Shown: positions 1 through 13,900 of the stretch, in pieces
Layout: every line of letters begins with the position of its first letter
Position numbering within the stretch: position 1 is the first letter of the stretch
NCBI RefSeq assembly: GCF_001949145.1
Contig: NW_019091606.1
Location: 28,122-92,121 of the forward strand
Reading direction: 5' to 3'
DNA from: Acanthaster planci
Lineage: Eukaryota > Echinodermata > Asteroidea > Valvatida > Acanthasteridae
Length of the DNA stretch: 64,000 nt
Notes under the pieces: model-generated
What the model was told of the DNA's origin: nothing
Database searches by the model: none
What the model saw: only the letters and a program-made list of their open reading frames with translations
Made by a program: the position numbers and the translations under genes

Positions 1-1345
1 TTTTAATATTTGGAGGGACAGTAGATACGTAGACGAGTGCACGTTGGTCGTGTTGATTTGTTATTAGAGTTTTGAGCAGGGGCCTTATTTAGTGGGAAGA
101 GAAGGGCACGATATTGAATTGAAAGATTGGTTTCACTGACGAACACAGAAAATGCTAATTGACCATAACAGAAATATTTTTGATAGGTTTTGAAGAAATC
201 AATACATACGAGAACGAGTTGGTTGTGTTGTTACAACATCAGAACCACTGGGGGGCCCTGTTTAGTGAAGGAAGCCAACATTGAATTAAAAAGTTTATTG
301 CGTTGATGACGCAGAATTCTAATTAAAAGGAATACATTGGTTGTTTGTTTCAGATTAAGATTAATCAAGGAGAATATTAATTAAAAATGGAAATTAAATT
401 GATACATACGAGTGCGCCTCTGTCTTGTTGTTGTTTTGATGTCAGAACCTGCAGGAGGACCTATTTTGGCGAAAGAGAAAAATTTCAATGAATGCTGAAT
501 AATTAGAATGATATTTTCAATGGACTTTTGGATTTGTCACTACATACGTGAACGGGTTGGTTGTGCTGTTGTTACGACATCAGAGCCGGCAAGAGGACAT
601 GTTTAGGAACGAAAATGACGATACATGTACTGTGAAATAGGAAAATGTTTACAATGAAGCTGGTGAAAATAAAATGTTCTTGAGAAGAATAGCAGTTTCA
701 ATTCATATTTCGACATTGCATCCAAACATACTAATATGCTTGGTCTAGTTACGGTGCTGATACGAGAGGCTCCAGGAAGACGGGTTTTAGTGAAGAAAAA
801 GTAATAATATTGAACTGAATATTTTTATTTAATTACAAGATGAGGACGAAGGATCCCGATAAACTGTGATTAGATTTTCAGTGATTTTTGGACGTATTAC
901 TTCATAGCAGAACGCACTGGTTGTTTTGTTTTAAAGGCAGTGTACAGAATTTGCAAGGTTTCAAAAGCGCGACTGTCGAATTATCTTGAAATATTTTACG
1001 GTAAAGTAAGTACATAATAGTGTCAGACAATCTGTAAAATCTTACAGCAAGAAATGCAGCCATTTTAAATAAAAAAAGAAATTTCATGTTATTTAATCTT
1101 TGGAGAATACAATTTGTTCAAATACCGCAACCGTTAACAGGCGCAGTGAAAATGACTGTCAACGCGCCTTTGGTGAGCCTAAACTCGTGGAATGACCCAC
1201 AAGGTAAATCACAAACCGCAAGTCGGCCATTTTTGACAAATTTTAGTAAATGCAACTCCTATGCACTATCTTTGAGGGTGTCAGAACTTCTGGGAGGGCC
1301 TGTTTTGGAATGGGAAATGTAATGCCTGCACGTGTAACGCCAGCT
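1..1345. repeat. Degenerate tandem array, unit about 140-200 bp
   Basis: A recurrent block starts near 25, 203, 401, 541, 720 and 900, with a further decayed copy near 1270. Each unit opens with a TACATACGAGAACGAG-like stretch, then GGTTGTGTTGTT, then a motif of the type ATCAGAACC(N)GGAGGACCTGTTT, followed by AGTGAAGA and an A/T-rich tail containing ATTGAATTGAAA. Copies differ by many substitutions and by length, so this is an old array. No exon was recognised inside it. It begins before the window edge, so the copy number is a minimum. Confidence 0.6.
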
Positions 1346-1816
1346 TTGAATTTCTACTATCAAGATGCTGACAATTACAAGTATTTAGGTTTAGAATCTG
1401 AAGGAAATTCCAAAGAAGTAATGATCTTAATTAATTGCTTGATGCTTAATGATTTGAATTCAATAATTGACCTGCATGGTAAACAATTTCAACTTCCACT
1501 TGACAAAATAAAAATCAGTTATGTTACGTAATTGGAAACATCCTTGCAATGGATCTTGAGCTTCACATGAATTCAATGTAAGTGGGACGGACGGATGGCT
1601 TTTAATACCTCGAAACCAAATATATGTCTTTTTAATACTACTTTTGGTGGAAATAATTGTTTCGTTGGTTTGCGTTTTTTGTTTTTTTTGGGGGGGGGGC
1701 ACGCTGTATGAGCTACATAGAAACGTTCTCCCGAAAAGAAGGCTACTTCTCTTTCGTTCAATTATGAGTGAAGCCCAATCGATTCGATTCTTAAAAATGA
1801 GCACCTCTCGACTTAC
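1346..1816. other. Noncoding stretch, nothing recognised
   Basis: This lies between the tandem array and the last recognised exon of the large minus-strand gene, presumably within its next intron. It contains a G-rich run near 1690. No exon continuing the gene in the required phase (two bases to complete a split codon) could be identified. Confidence 0.4.
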
Positions 1817-1940
1817 GAGATTGAAGAGCAAAAGTTGTCTGCTGCGTTGTTGTTAGACAGTCAGCAGCTGGATAGCACGTTATTCTGTTGAACTGGCATT
1901 TGCACTCTTCACATTCTTCATTTCCCCAAGTTTCCAGTGG
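1817..1940 (-). CDS. VWC module 7 exon with Thr/Gln-rich tail
   Basis: The acceptor follows a T-rich tract (ttttttttcag) and the donor is GTAAGT, so the exon runs 1940 to 1817. It begins [15 protein letters not shown] and continues through a NRITC segment to a TTTQQTT linker-like tail. The Trp plus CxxCxC spacing matches the first exon of the other VWC units of this gene. The preceding Cys-rich exon (3281..3094) ends in phase 0 and this one starts in phase 0, as in the pair 9867..9677 and 9335..9225. It ends in phase 1. The following exon was not found in the window. Confidence 0.75.
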
Positions 1941-4900
1941 CTGAAAAAAAATCGCAAATACAATTTCCAAGGGAAAAGATGGTTCCTGTTTTAACAGACA
2001 TTAACACTTCAAGTATTAAACACATTTTATTGACCGTGACAACTACACTGGAGGAACTGCTGATGAGAGAGTCTAAGCCCTGATTTATGATGGCGCTCTT
2101 TAATTCTCTTGGTAGCTCTCTTCATCTCAAGCACCAAGAACTCTACGAACCATAAACAGCTACACCACCACTGAATGGCATGGCCCTTACTGATATCACA
2201 TCTTTTCCTTTTTCGGAATTTTTTATTCGTATTTCTGCCCGTACAATTCGATTAAAACAAAAATCCAGGACTTGAGGACTGGTAAATAGAGTTTGATTAT
2301 TGCTGAATATTACATGATGATTGTTTGTATATGAAGTCTGATTTAAGGCAATTATAAATAGGTCAGACTTCCAGTGTCCATAGGTCACTGTTTAGACGAC
2401 CTTTGACTTTATTTTTAAAGGGTTATTAGAGCTAGTTATAACTCACACTATAGACATGCGAATGCGCACAATTATTGGAAGTTTTGTACCCCGCTTAGAT
2501 TACATATTTGTAATCAGTAAAGTTTTACGTGATCGTGGCGTATTCTTTGATGTAATCTGTGATCTACGATCCATAAACCCTTTGAACATGTACTTCTGTG
2601 AGCGAGAATAGATCAAGGAACCTGCGACAGTTGAAAAAACTTTAGACGAGTAAAACACCTTTAACAAAATGGATCATGTATTTAGGAACCCATTTGACTT
2701 CCATTTGTGCGCCTCGTGGAGAGCGACATCTTTTCCCGGAAAAATATAGCACATTTTCAATCCAATGCAAAATTGTTACCAACGTTTGTTGTTACAACTA
2801 CAATCTGTGTAATTCATTGATTTAAAAAGAGTAATGGGCAACGGGTTGTTTCAGTGTGTAGTCGGCATACCGATTAAGTAATAAATATTCATTTTGAACA
2901 ATGAGCCAACTAGTCTTCATTCAAAACAATTTCCCCAGTCCATTCCACTTGGTATTTTCTGCATAAAGTCTTGGATGTTTTTCAGAACAATACCCCCATC
3001 CACCTTTGAAAACAAATGAGAGTTTTTTTGTAAGGAGGAAACAGAAAAATGAAAAAAAAGATGAATGAAACCAACTTGAAACAACTTCCTTACCAAGCGA
3101 ATATTGCCCTTGTCGTCTAAGCAGCGACACTCTTTTGGTTTGATGCAAGTTGTGCCATTGTACACTGTGCCTTGTTTGCATTCACAACACAGGTCCTGTG
3201 GCATTTCATAGCATGTTACGTCTTTGCAGGCTCGTTCTCGACAGTCTTTGCAAATTGCTTGATCTTCTGGCTTGGCGCATGCTAAGATATGACAAAACAA
3301 GATTTGTCAGGTCCACATTACATAGGTCTACTCTTACGTTTTCCATTAGTAAAAACCATTCAGTACCCAACGGCACAGAAACGAAGTTATCAGTAAAACT
3401 AAAGTGAAAAGCACAGCACGTTTTTGCATCTGCTCTGTTAACATCACTTCAAAATTATTGCAAAATGTGGTTGTAATTTCAATTTCAGAATGAGTTATCG
3501 GCTTTGGGTTTTACATGCTGAACTGTAAAGGCGATTTCTTTGGCGTTGTGAAGGGACTTGTGACTGGACTTCCGAAGGGACTTGTGCAGGATTTGGGATG
3601 GACTCGACCCCAACACTGCTTAGCGAACAATAAGAGGGATAATAGAAACACCAAAGGGGCAATAATCACTGCCTTTTAAAATTATTCTTTCATTTATTTA
3701 GATCAAGTTTTCTAATTACGATAAATATATTCCTGCAAAGATACTTACTTGGTGAAGGTGTAGGTGGTGTTGGCGGCAAAGCTGTAACACAGAATTCAGT
3801 GGATAATAGAAATCTAAGTCTTGTAAAAGGTAGTAGGATAAATCATATTTCTATACGGGTACCCTAGCCGTAGCGCTGCAGTGGCGTAGCTAGGATTTTA
3901 CTGGTGGGGGGCACAAAGGGGTACCAGCACTTTATGAGGGACACAAGCTTTCAAAGGTGTGTTTTGTGGAACAAATTTTTGTTAGCCTTGTTCAATATAC
4001 ATTCCTCCGTTTTTTCTCAGTGGGGGATGGGGGCATCGGGAATGTTTGGGGGCAGGTGCCCCCAGCCCCTCTCCCCCCCCCAGCTACGCCACTGTAGCGC
4101 TGGTGGAAACATTTATCAAACAATGACCACCAGCAGCTGAACAGTGCCACTTTTGATTAATTTTGGGTGTTTTATTGTTTTATAATACAGTGGTGATTTT
4201 ATTTATCACTAAGAAGGATGAACAATACATGTTCGATGTGCCGGATTTTAACGCGGCCGTTGATCGAATTTTAAATGGCCAACGTACGGCAATTTTCCTC
4301 GTCGTATCCATTGTCGCAGTCTGTGGAACCATCGCAATGCCACTTGTTTGGGATGCAGCTGGTCGAATTACAGTTGAAATCACCGACGCAGATATCCGCA
4401 ACACAGTGGAAGCAGCAGTCGCCGTCGTCTTTAACCAAGACATGCCCCTTGATAATCACAATATCAATACACGTACACAGTGAGCCGTGAAAGTATTTGG
4501 CATTTCAGCAAGGATCACTTGAGCAACTGGACAAATACTATCAACTTTTAAGTTGGGTTTTCATCAGACAGACAAACGTATAATTTACCTCTTTACACTC
4601 TAGTTCCTCACCACACTGGGTCTGATTGCAAGTCAAGGCGTACTCATTTTTCTTGTACCGACATTCACAGGTTGTGCATGGGTCATCACGCCACGATGTG
4701 TCGGGCTGCAGAGGCAGACAAAATGATGTAAAGGAGATTTACTTGGAAATGCCGTGATCAGTTCTAAAACAAAATCTGACCCAAAGTTTCTGGTATGCCC
4801 AGATATATGTTTGTATTTCTTAATCTGTGAAGCGGATTGTGGGCACTATAAAACAATGATGTGCAGCTGCCAAATTTTCAAATATACCTCGTGACAGGTT

Positions 4901-7900
4901 TCCGAGTTTTCGTCGAAACAACCAATGCACTCGCTCGGGGAACCAGATGGGGTTGTTGAAAATATTGCTGTTGTCGAAAATGGAGCTGCTGTTGTTACTG
5001 TTGTAAAATACAAAAACTAGTAAATTTTTTCAAGTCGACAATTTGAATTATGACATTGAAAATGAGTATGTTTTGTATTAATTAATTTAACTGGTTGCCA
5101 TGCCCTCTAGCTATAATAACCCTGTCATTTACAACAATTTTCGAACATAACAATGATGCAAATACAGTTGTTTACAAATGCCCATTTGGCCTGTGAAATT
5201 TTGTATATATGTATTCTTAAAGTTATAAAAACGTACTTTGCTCACAGTAGCAACACACACTTCCATCTGGCTCAATCAGAACTTGGCCCTTCAAAAAGAT
5301 TACACTTGTTAGTCGTACATTAATTATTAAGTGTCTTCACAGATAGAGTGTGAGATATTAACTCTTTGTAAATATAAGCATAGTTTGACTGTCCTTTAGA
5401 GCAAATCTTTATTTCGCAGTAATAAAGAACATCTGTGTATCAGACATACTTAGCGCGACTTGAAAACAGTAATTTCAAAATTGAAATTTTAAATATATAA
5501 TTATGTCTTACCTCATTGCAGTCAAGTGTGCAAAGCTTTGTGCAGTTAATGGTCATGTCTTCTCTGCAAATACATTTTTCGCAGTCGCTTTGGTACCACA
5601 TTTCGTTGAACTATAAAAAAGGCACAATTATTTTGACGTTGATTTGCAAAGGCTTCTTGTTATTATGCGAGCGAACAACTTAAAAGTGTCTTGGTACAAA
5701 ACAAATCAATGCAAACTTACATGCATGACTTTAACACTCGTTGCTCGAATAAATATTTGAGGGATTTTCAAATGACTTTTACTTGTGCTGTGTGCTGATA
5801 CTATGAACAGTGTCCCATAGGTCACAGGGAAATTGAAAGTCGTGCATATGGAAAATAAATCACGACTAGAGATTCAATACTGTTAATTCGAACAAAACCG
5901 ATATATCATTCACGTCCTCTACAAGGGTTTCCGTACTACTTATTTAAAACATTTAATCAACCAAAATCGTGAGAATTTATGACGAGAATCAAATTACTCT
6001 GAGATCTCTTATTAACGTGGTGCATAATTTTTTTTTTACTATAGGCCTACCTCTCTTTTGGCTCCTGAAACATCCGTACAAGGGCACTGATGCGCAGGAA
6101 TGCAGTCTTTTTGATTCATCAGCATACCCTCGGGACAGAAGCAACCCTCTTTACACGTAACATCCGTGCAGTCCTCACCCAACGTTGAGCACATAACATG
6201 ACACTCACAGCTCTTGCGATACACGTAAGGAGCAGTGCAAGCTTAATAAAATGAAACACAGAATTAATATCGAGTTTTTTCCTCACTCGATGAATCTCCT
6301 TGGATCACAACAAACTAATCAAAATACTGTTCTTCATCTCCTAAAGGAATACTGCATATTAAATCTGTAAGCAGAAAAATTGACATCTCGAATTTAAGTT
6401 GGACGGCAGACAAAAAGTTAGCAAAAATCCATATGGACCAACCTGAACGAATGGTTGTTGGAACAACTGTTGTTTGCACTGGTCTGCATTCACAACACAT
6501 ATCGTCGGTAGACATCACGATTTCGCCCTATCCAGCAAACCGAGGAAAGAAACAAAAACAAAAGATTTATAGCATTCATTTCTCAACTGAATGAACGACT
6601 GAAAAGTTAAATAAACCAGTCCAAATGAGGGCAATAAAAAAAATCAGAAGTTTGATTTTGAACGACTACCATTTAATCGATGTTAAATCATTGTTTGTAT
6701 GGTTTGTGTGGTCACATAATTGTAATCAGCAGAGCACGATGGTGTAACTGTCACTTAACTACCACAAATGAGACCAACCAAATTTGAACAAAGTGAAACG
6801 GCACAGGGAAGTCGACACACAGCCCATATATCTACAGTGTGTCAAAACCTGCCTTAAATAAATGTCTCATATTGTTTTTACATGTAAACATGTTTTCGTT
6901 CATCAGCCTACAGGATCCGACTTCATTTTGCAATCTTAGCGAGAAACGATCTGTAATTAATCAACTGCCACCACTAAGCCATTCTGGTTAGTAACACAGA
7001 CTTAATGAGTCTCCAACAGGCGTGTTGCAGACATTTGTAAACGTCAACTCACTGAGCTATACTAGGATGATTCCTACTGATCACAATGACGCAGCTAAAC
7101 AAAATATCTTATTCGTTATTGAGGATTGCTCGAGATACAGTAGGGTGATCAGCACTTACGTATTGGTTTAATAATTTGCAAGTGATAAATGTAAGATGTA
7201 CTCACTTCTGCACAATCGTCTTGTGTGAGATGACATTCACTCCGCGAGCAAACGATTTCATCGAGACACGTGCATTCTTCGCATGCACCCTGTGCAAACA
7301 ATTCTCCACGCTTCAAAAGCGCCGGAAACAGAATTAGAAACGATAGAAGTTGACTCTCAAGGAAGTTTAAAGCTGTGGTTAATTACAGAGGTCCTTTTTT
7401 AAATTCCGTGAATGGCCATTATTGTGACTGTGAAGTTGAAAAATGAAGTGTTCCACTTACATTGTACCACTTCCCAGAGAACTCATGATAACAAGGAGGC
7501 TCTGTTGGGGAAAACGATGATATTCAAATTGATTGCACCTTAATCAACGACGGCAGTTCAACCATTGGAAAGGTAATATTACCGAGCAAAGGATGAAGTG
7601 ATGTGGTAGCATTAGCCTTTCGTTTTAAAGCCATGTTTGATTACGAGTGAAGATTACGATTACGAGTGAAATTTTCAACAAATTTTGAACATCCAAATTA
7701 TTGATTTTTTTAGGGCACTCCAACTGAAACACCAAAGGGGCATTTGCGGTTCCGACAAGAAGCCTTTAACTGTTTGCATGATGAGTTTGCAAATCATTCA
7801 CAAATAACCACAAACATACCCTGTGGCTGCGTGGTTGTAGTTATTTCCCTGTTACCTAAGTTGAAGAGAAACGGTATATTTAGAGACTTTGTATAGGGGA

Positions 7901-10900
7901 AAGGGCAGGATAGGAGAGAATACGACTGAAATCGGGCAAGAGGAGACAAGACAATACAACACAACACAAGATAACACACGAGAAGTCATTAACCCATAAC
8001 GGGGATTCTCTTGGCCCTTTGGCACACAAATATTAAACACACCTGTAATGGCAAAATATATGTACCAGTAGTAAATAATACAACCAATATATAAAGAGAG
8101 ACAAAAATGAAAAATTGCTCAAGCTGTAGACGATTGAGATGTAACTCTAAACTTAATAAAACGACACAAATAAGGGAAAGAGTCACAACACAGGAAATCA
8201 TTGCTCCAACTGATCATTGCACCGCCTGTTACTACTGCTGATGGAACAAATAAGCTGCCGTATAGCGTAGGTTTTATATTTCGTTGTAAAAGACAGTTAT
8301 GAGTTTTGTACAAATTTTGAGTAAATAGACTGGTCAGTTTCTTTCAGAAATCTCGTTAGCTGGTATATATCTCAATCGTACAGAAATTTCCGATCCAGCG
8401 TCCATAATGTAGGCCCACTCGCCCTAGATTATAATGTCCAAGGTCATAATACAGGTTAAGTAGGCAACAAACAGTGGCGTGATTTAGATTAGTTATGTGA
8501 ATTACGTAAAAGAGTTTAATCATTTTTAATTTTCTTCTGACAATTACCTTTACATGTTGGGCAGCAATCGCCAGGAAAATAAATATAGTCATCCTGTAAA
8601 AAAACATATTTGCTAGGAAATAAAATGGTTTCTATTTTTTTCCGAAACAAAAGCTGGGTCTTTGAAATGTCATTGTCAATTCATTCAAAGATACTGTACA
8701 ATCTACTGAAAACCGAACTACAATACGCCAGCTAAACGTAGGCCTATTGTTAGCACTGAAGTTAGGCACGATACGAATACTGAACTAATTATGGTGTCGC
8801 AAAGAAATCGTTTCATTGCAAATGAAAGGTTGTTGGTCACGCAGTGCAATCACGCTAAGCAAGGACAGATTCAGGGGTCAACAGGGCCATGCCCACCGCA
8901 ATAGGGACCCCCAAATTTTAATAACTAAAAAGGGGGAGAAAGTGATTATTCGGGCTTTATTCTCCTTTTCCCACAGTGTGTAAAAAGCATCTAAATATAC
9001 CTTTAACCACCTGGATAGGCCATAAAGGTTTCGTGAAAATATTTCCCAAACACGTGGTGGCCCAAAAATGTGGTTCTGATTCAATCCTTAATAATAAGCT
9101 ATGGTGACATTATAAATACATTCCTAGTTACATTGCAATCAATAATGTTCGAGCGATTTCACAGAATGCACTTGTAAACTGATAGTGTAAAAATAGCAGA
9201 GACAAACAATTGTAAACCGCTTACCTCAGAGCAGTCGAGGTTGTCATTGCAAACCGTGTCGTGGCATTGGATTTCATTGCGGAAGCAGGTACAGTAGCTG
9301 CAGTTTTTCTTTGGGTTTTCCCAAGTTTCTCCAGGCTGAAACGCAAATGGTCAAATATGACTACTGAAGGCTTGAAAATTAGGTACCAGATAGCGATTTT
9401 TGTGTTTCTTATATCTGAATCAAAGGATCTCTTTCACCATGTTGATAGTCACGGTAAAAAGCACAGGGTCCAGTTTTATTCTTGTTATACAAACTAGCAA
9501 CCAAATGCAACACAAAGGCTGCACACAGGCCTAATAATAATAGTGTCATTTTTTTCATTTCTATGAAGTGTTCAGTGTTTAGCAAAATCTGTATCCCTGT
9601 AGTGAAGACTTTAATTGATCGAATGTCACTGGTCAATAATCCAATAAATCGGCTTTGTGTCCAGGTTAAAACCCACCTGATGGACACCCTCAACGTCTTG
9701 GCATAAGCAATCGTTTGGGAATACACAATGTGTGCCATTAAACACCAGATGCCTTTTGCAGGCGTTGCAGGTTTCGGAGCCAGAAAACGTCGGAGGTATT
9801 TCACATGTGTCAAGGTACATGTACTGACAACAAGTAGGCTCGCCAACCACAAACGGATCCAGACATTCTGCATGAAAAAAAATTGCAGTTTGATAAATTT
9901 CAAAATATTACCAGTTATTTAGGAAAGCATAAAAACATCCAATTGAAACGAGCCAAACATTGAGGAAATAAAATATGACAATCAACGCAGATATGTATTA
10001 TATGAAATTTAGATGTAATATAATTGCAAATAACCAAATTTTATCTATGTTAACAACGGTTGCACTATTATTCTGATGCAAAACTTACCAACAGTAGGCG
10101 TAGTCATCATGGACGGAAGTGTTGCTGTGTGTAGGAAAAGAGAAACGTATTTCTACTACTTGGTTGAACTGCTTTCAGACACAAAAGGAAGACGCTGACG
10201 AAACAATGCACAACTTTATAAAACACTGTGATATACTGTCTGAAATACAGTAATATGTAAAATTCAATGGTCTCAAAACTAGGCCAAGAACAATAGAAGT
10301 ATGAAAACAATTCAGTTAAATAGACGTCTGTCTTTCAATTGCATTCAAAGACTTCAGGTGTGCTAACACACCTTCCAAAGAAATAATTAAAAGTCTCCTT
10401 TTCCATAAAATACACTATGACAAACAAGGCCATCCCTGAATTGGGCTTTATTCTTAAATCTGTATGTAATAAACTATTTGTTAAGTTATGTTTGGCCATT
10501 CCCAAAGGCTTCTAGAAAACGTTGGCGATTCATCGTCTCTTTGCCTCATCGGAATTCGAACATTTGCAGCTTTTCAAAGTTAATTCACTGCTAGACTAAA
10601 TTTATAATGTAAAAAACCTGTACGGTCTAAGCATTACCACATTAAATGCATTTGGTCTTTATTTTATTTCTTTTCCATTTCAATTAAATGATCACACTTA
10701 TTACACAATCAACAGGAGTGCAATAAAAAAGGGCCTTTTAGTTCAGCGCGCTAAATAACTCAAACTGGCTCCTGCCTTAAGTCCTTGAGGCGTACCGTAT
10801 ATTCATAGTATCTCCGAACCGAAGCATCTGATTATACGCCACTCACAACAAAACAAGACATAAAAATCAAGTTTTCTTTATGTATGCCAGAGTCTTGTAT

Positions 10901-13900
10901 TTTGGGGGGGGGGGCTGGATGCCGATCCTGGCAATTCAAAAAACTCACTAGAACAATGGCACACAGAAAATTAATTCATGGCATGTACACCTTACCACAA
11001 CCATGAAGGGGGTAGACCGAACCCAAAACTGCTGTTAGACCAGACTAAGTTCAGCAGCTTACGATTAAAAATATTATACAATGTATCCCTGATTAGATAC
11101 ACGTGTGCTTAGCGTTACACATGTGTACGTCAGTGCAGGTGTGTTCCCGCAGCCTTTTGAAACTTTCAAGCACTATGACCCCTGCACATTACATCAAATT
11201 TTTGCCAATGGTAAATTTACTGTAACTGCAATTTGTATTTAAACCAATTAGACTTGTTCATTACAACAGTGTCGCTTAACGACTTTCTGTCTGCCTAAGC
11301 TTCCCCATTCACGAGAGCTCGATGGAGGAGAAGGGGGACGGTGGTGGGCTAAATTTCGGCTGAATTTATTGCTCATTTTCTTTACCACCCCCGCCTCCTC
11401 AAAATGACTGTAACAGAATAAATGGATCTGCAAAAATAGCGTCCTGAAGCGCGACTGGACCTTTTGATTGGACACCACCTTCCCTGACATCAATATGCAG
11501 ACAAGCTGACACATACACGGTATTTATGATTTATTAATAAATGCTTTTTAAGTGGTCGCCTGCCATAATTAACTTAATCTGTATAAGATCACGCACCACA
11601 TTGTAATGTACATCGTACGTGGCGTTCCAGGGCCCCCAAATCAATCTTGCGAACAGTAAAGGTCATAGATCAATGTCTGTTTACGTGCTTTGTGTCGGCC
11701 ATTATTTGGACGGCCTGAACAGGATGTAAAGTAAATGTATAAGGAATTTTAGCAGCGAAATGATAAAAGGTTCTACAGCGGGTGTTCGAGTTATCGGTAA
11801 CGAAATAACCTGAAGACAAATATACTTACTTGTGATGGAGACACATTCACAGCACTTGTCTTCAAAGGATACCAATTGCTCACCCTTAAAGTAAGTGAGG
11901 AAAAGGCAAAAAGAATGGAAACTTAGCTGTGCAGGAATATGTCTCGACGTTTTCCGAAACTTTGACTTCTACATGGTTACCTGACAAGACATTCTGTCCA
12001 GAAGGTTACTTCTTTAAAGAGAGAACTTGTATGAAAAAAGACTGACAACATTGGTCTACAGGCAACATACTTCTAAAGCAAAAAAGCAAACTTGAGCAGG
12101 TCTGGGTGACCGAATATTGGTCTGTTTAAAATGTTGATGTCCGGTAGTTTTAAAGATACGTCATTGCGTCACTTTATACAAGAACAAGAACTGCGTACAA
12201 GAATCTGTCATCCACACTGTACACATTGTACAAAAAAATCATAAAACGAATATGTTGGAAGAGTATATAGTAAATCGCCCATTTTAAATTGTCACATTTG
12301 ACTTTAGCACATTAAAAATCAATGAAAAACTCTTCCAAACCGATGACAAGTGTAATCCCTTTTTACAAACAACTCATAACACAGGAAAGAGACATTTTTT
12401 TCTCAAAGGTGAAAAAAAGGAAAAATTTCGTGATGTTGCAAAGTGAACATGGTGCATTTGTTAATTTTTTGTTTCAGTCTCAAGGTAACTCTCACAGAAA
12501 TGCCTACCTCTGCGCAGCTGTTGGGTCGTTTGTGGCAATCGTAATAGCAAGAATATGTTCCGTCAATGCAATCACAAGTTCGGCATTCATCGGGCTGTAC
12601 CGTTGTCCCCTCCTGAATCGCATTCAACCGGTTAAAATGAAGAAATTAGGCAAGTATACTAAAACTAAAAAGTAGTGTGTGAGCCAAAAATTGAATCATA
12701 TAAGAAGGCAGGGATTTCCCTTGTGCTTTCAAAACATGTCGTAGTTTTATTGTTTATAAAATCTGTAAAACTCACCTCACACTCTGAAGTTGCGGTAGTT
12801 GTCACTGGGGTGTGCAATGAAAGAGGTAATTGAATGTGAATCAGTTTAATTCACCGAATGCCAGTTCACTTGAGATAAATAAACTTGTACTTTTCAAATT
12901 ATCATTTTGGATCACTAAAATATGTTACGCATTGTGGTAAACATGTAACACACGTAAGTTGATAAGTTATTTACAAGAAATTAATCCAAAAGACAATTTT
13001 AATGTGGTATAGTGTACTTCTGCTCTGGGAATTGGGGTCATGGGTTCCAATAGAGTAGATTGCCTCAAGAAATACAACTACCATTATAACGGCAACTACA
13101 GTTACTTAGGCTCACCTGGTGAAGCGGTTGTAGGAATACTGATTTTTTTACCTAAGACAAAACAATTGACAAGAATGTTTTAAATCGGATTAGAGACTCG
13201 CCAGTATACATATCTTCTCAGTGCTTGCAAGTACAATTTGCTTTCCTTATAGTACCCACCGAACCAGCTTAAATAAATTAACTTACCACGGGTCGAGTGC
13301 ATCTCGGGAACCTACTGTTTTTCCCATTAATTTCCATTACTTTGAGAAACGAAGAGGATACTCATTGAGCACGCAGGTCGAGGAACCATACACTACAATC
13401 AGATGACAGGCTACATGGGAAACTCTGTACCACATACAAAACAGTTATCAACTATTTTATATTAGGTAATACAACGAAAATGACTCACATTGGCAGCACT
13501 GTGTGTCATCATGTTCGTTGAGAAGTAACACTTCTGTGAGCTAAAAGGGACAAAAAAACGACATTGAGGTATTATCATAAAGCCCAGAAAGTGGGACACT
13601 TAGTATTTTGCACCACCATAAGGATGCCACTTCACGTACAGGCTGTAACAACAAAACGCCCTTCTCTTACCTCTGAATTTGCACACAATGGTGGATCAGA
13701 TTGTACCTTTTGATTCAACAGTTAAGATATCGAGTTCTCCGTGACGTTTTGTGGTAGGTTCGGTATTCTATTTAAATTGGCAGCGAAACTTTCAAATAAG
13801 ATGAGCGAACTCTTACAGCGTCGCACAGGATATTGCACTCCTTGAAACAACGGGTGCGTCCAGCCTCACATCTGCAAACTTCACATCTCCCCTCTCCACT

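Noticed and set aside
2143-2388. 81-residue minus-strand frame between exons of the large gene
   Set aside because: It lacks the cysteine pattern of the gene, and the exons on both sides already join in phase without it.
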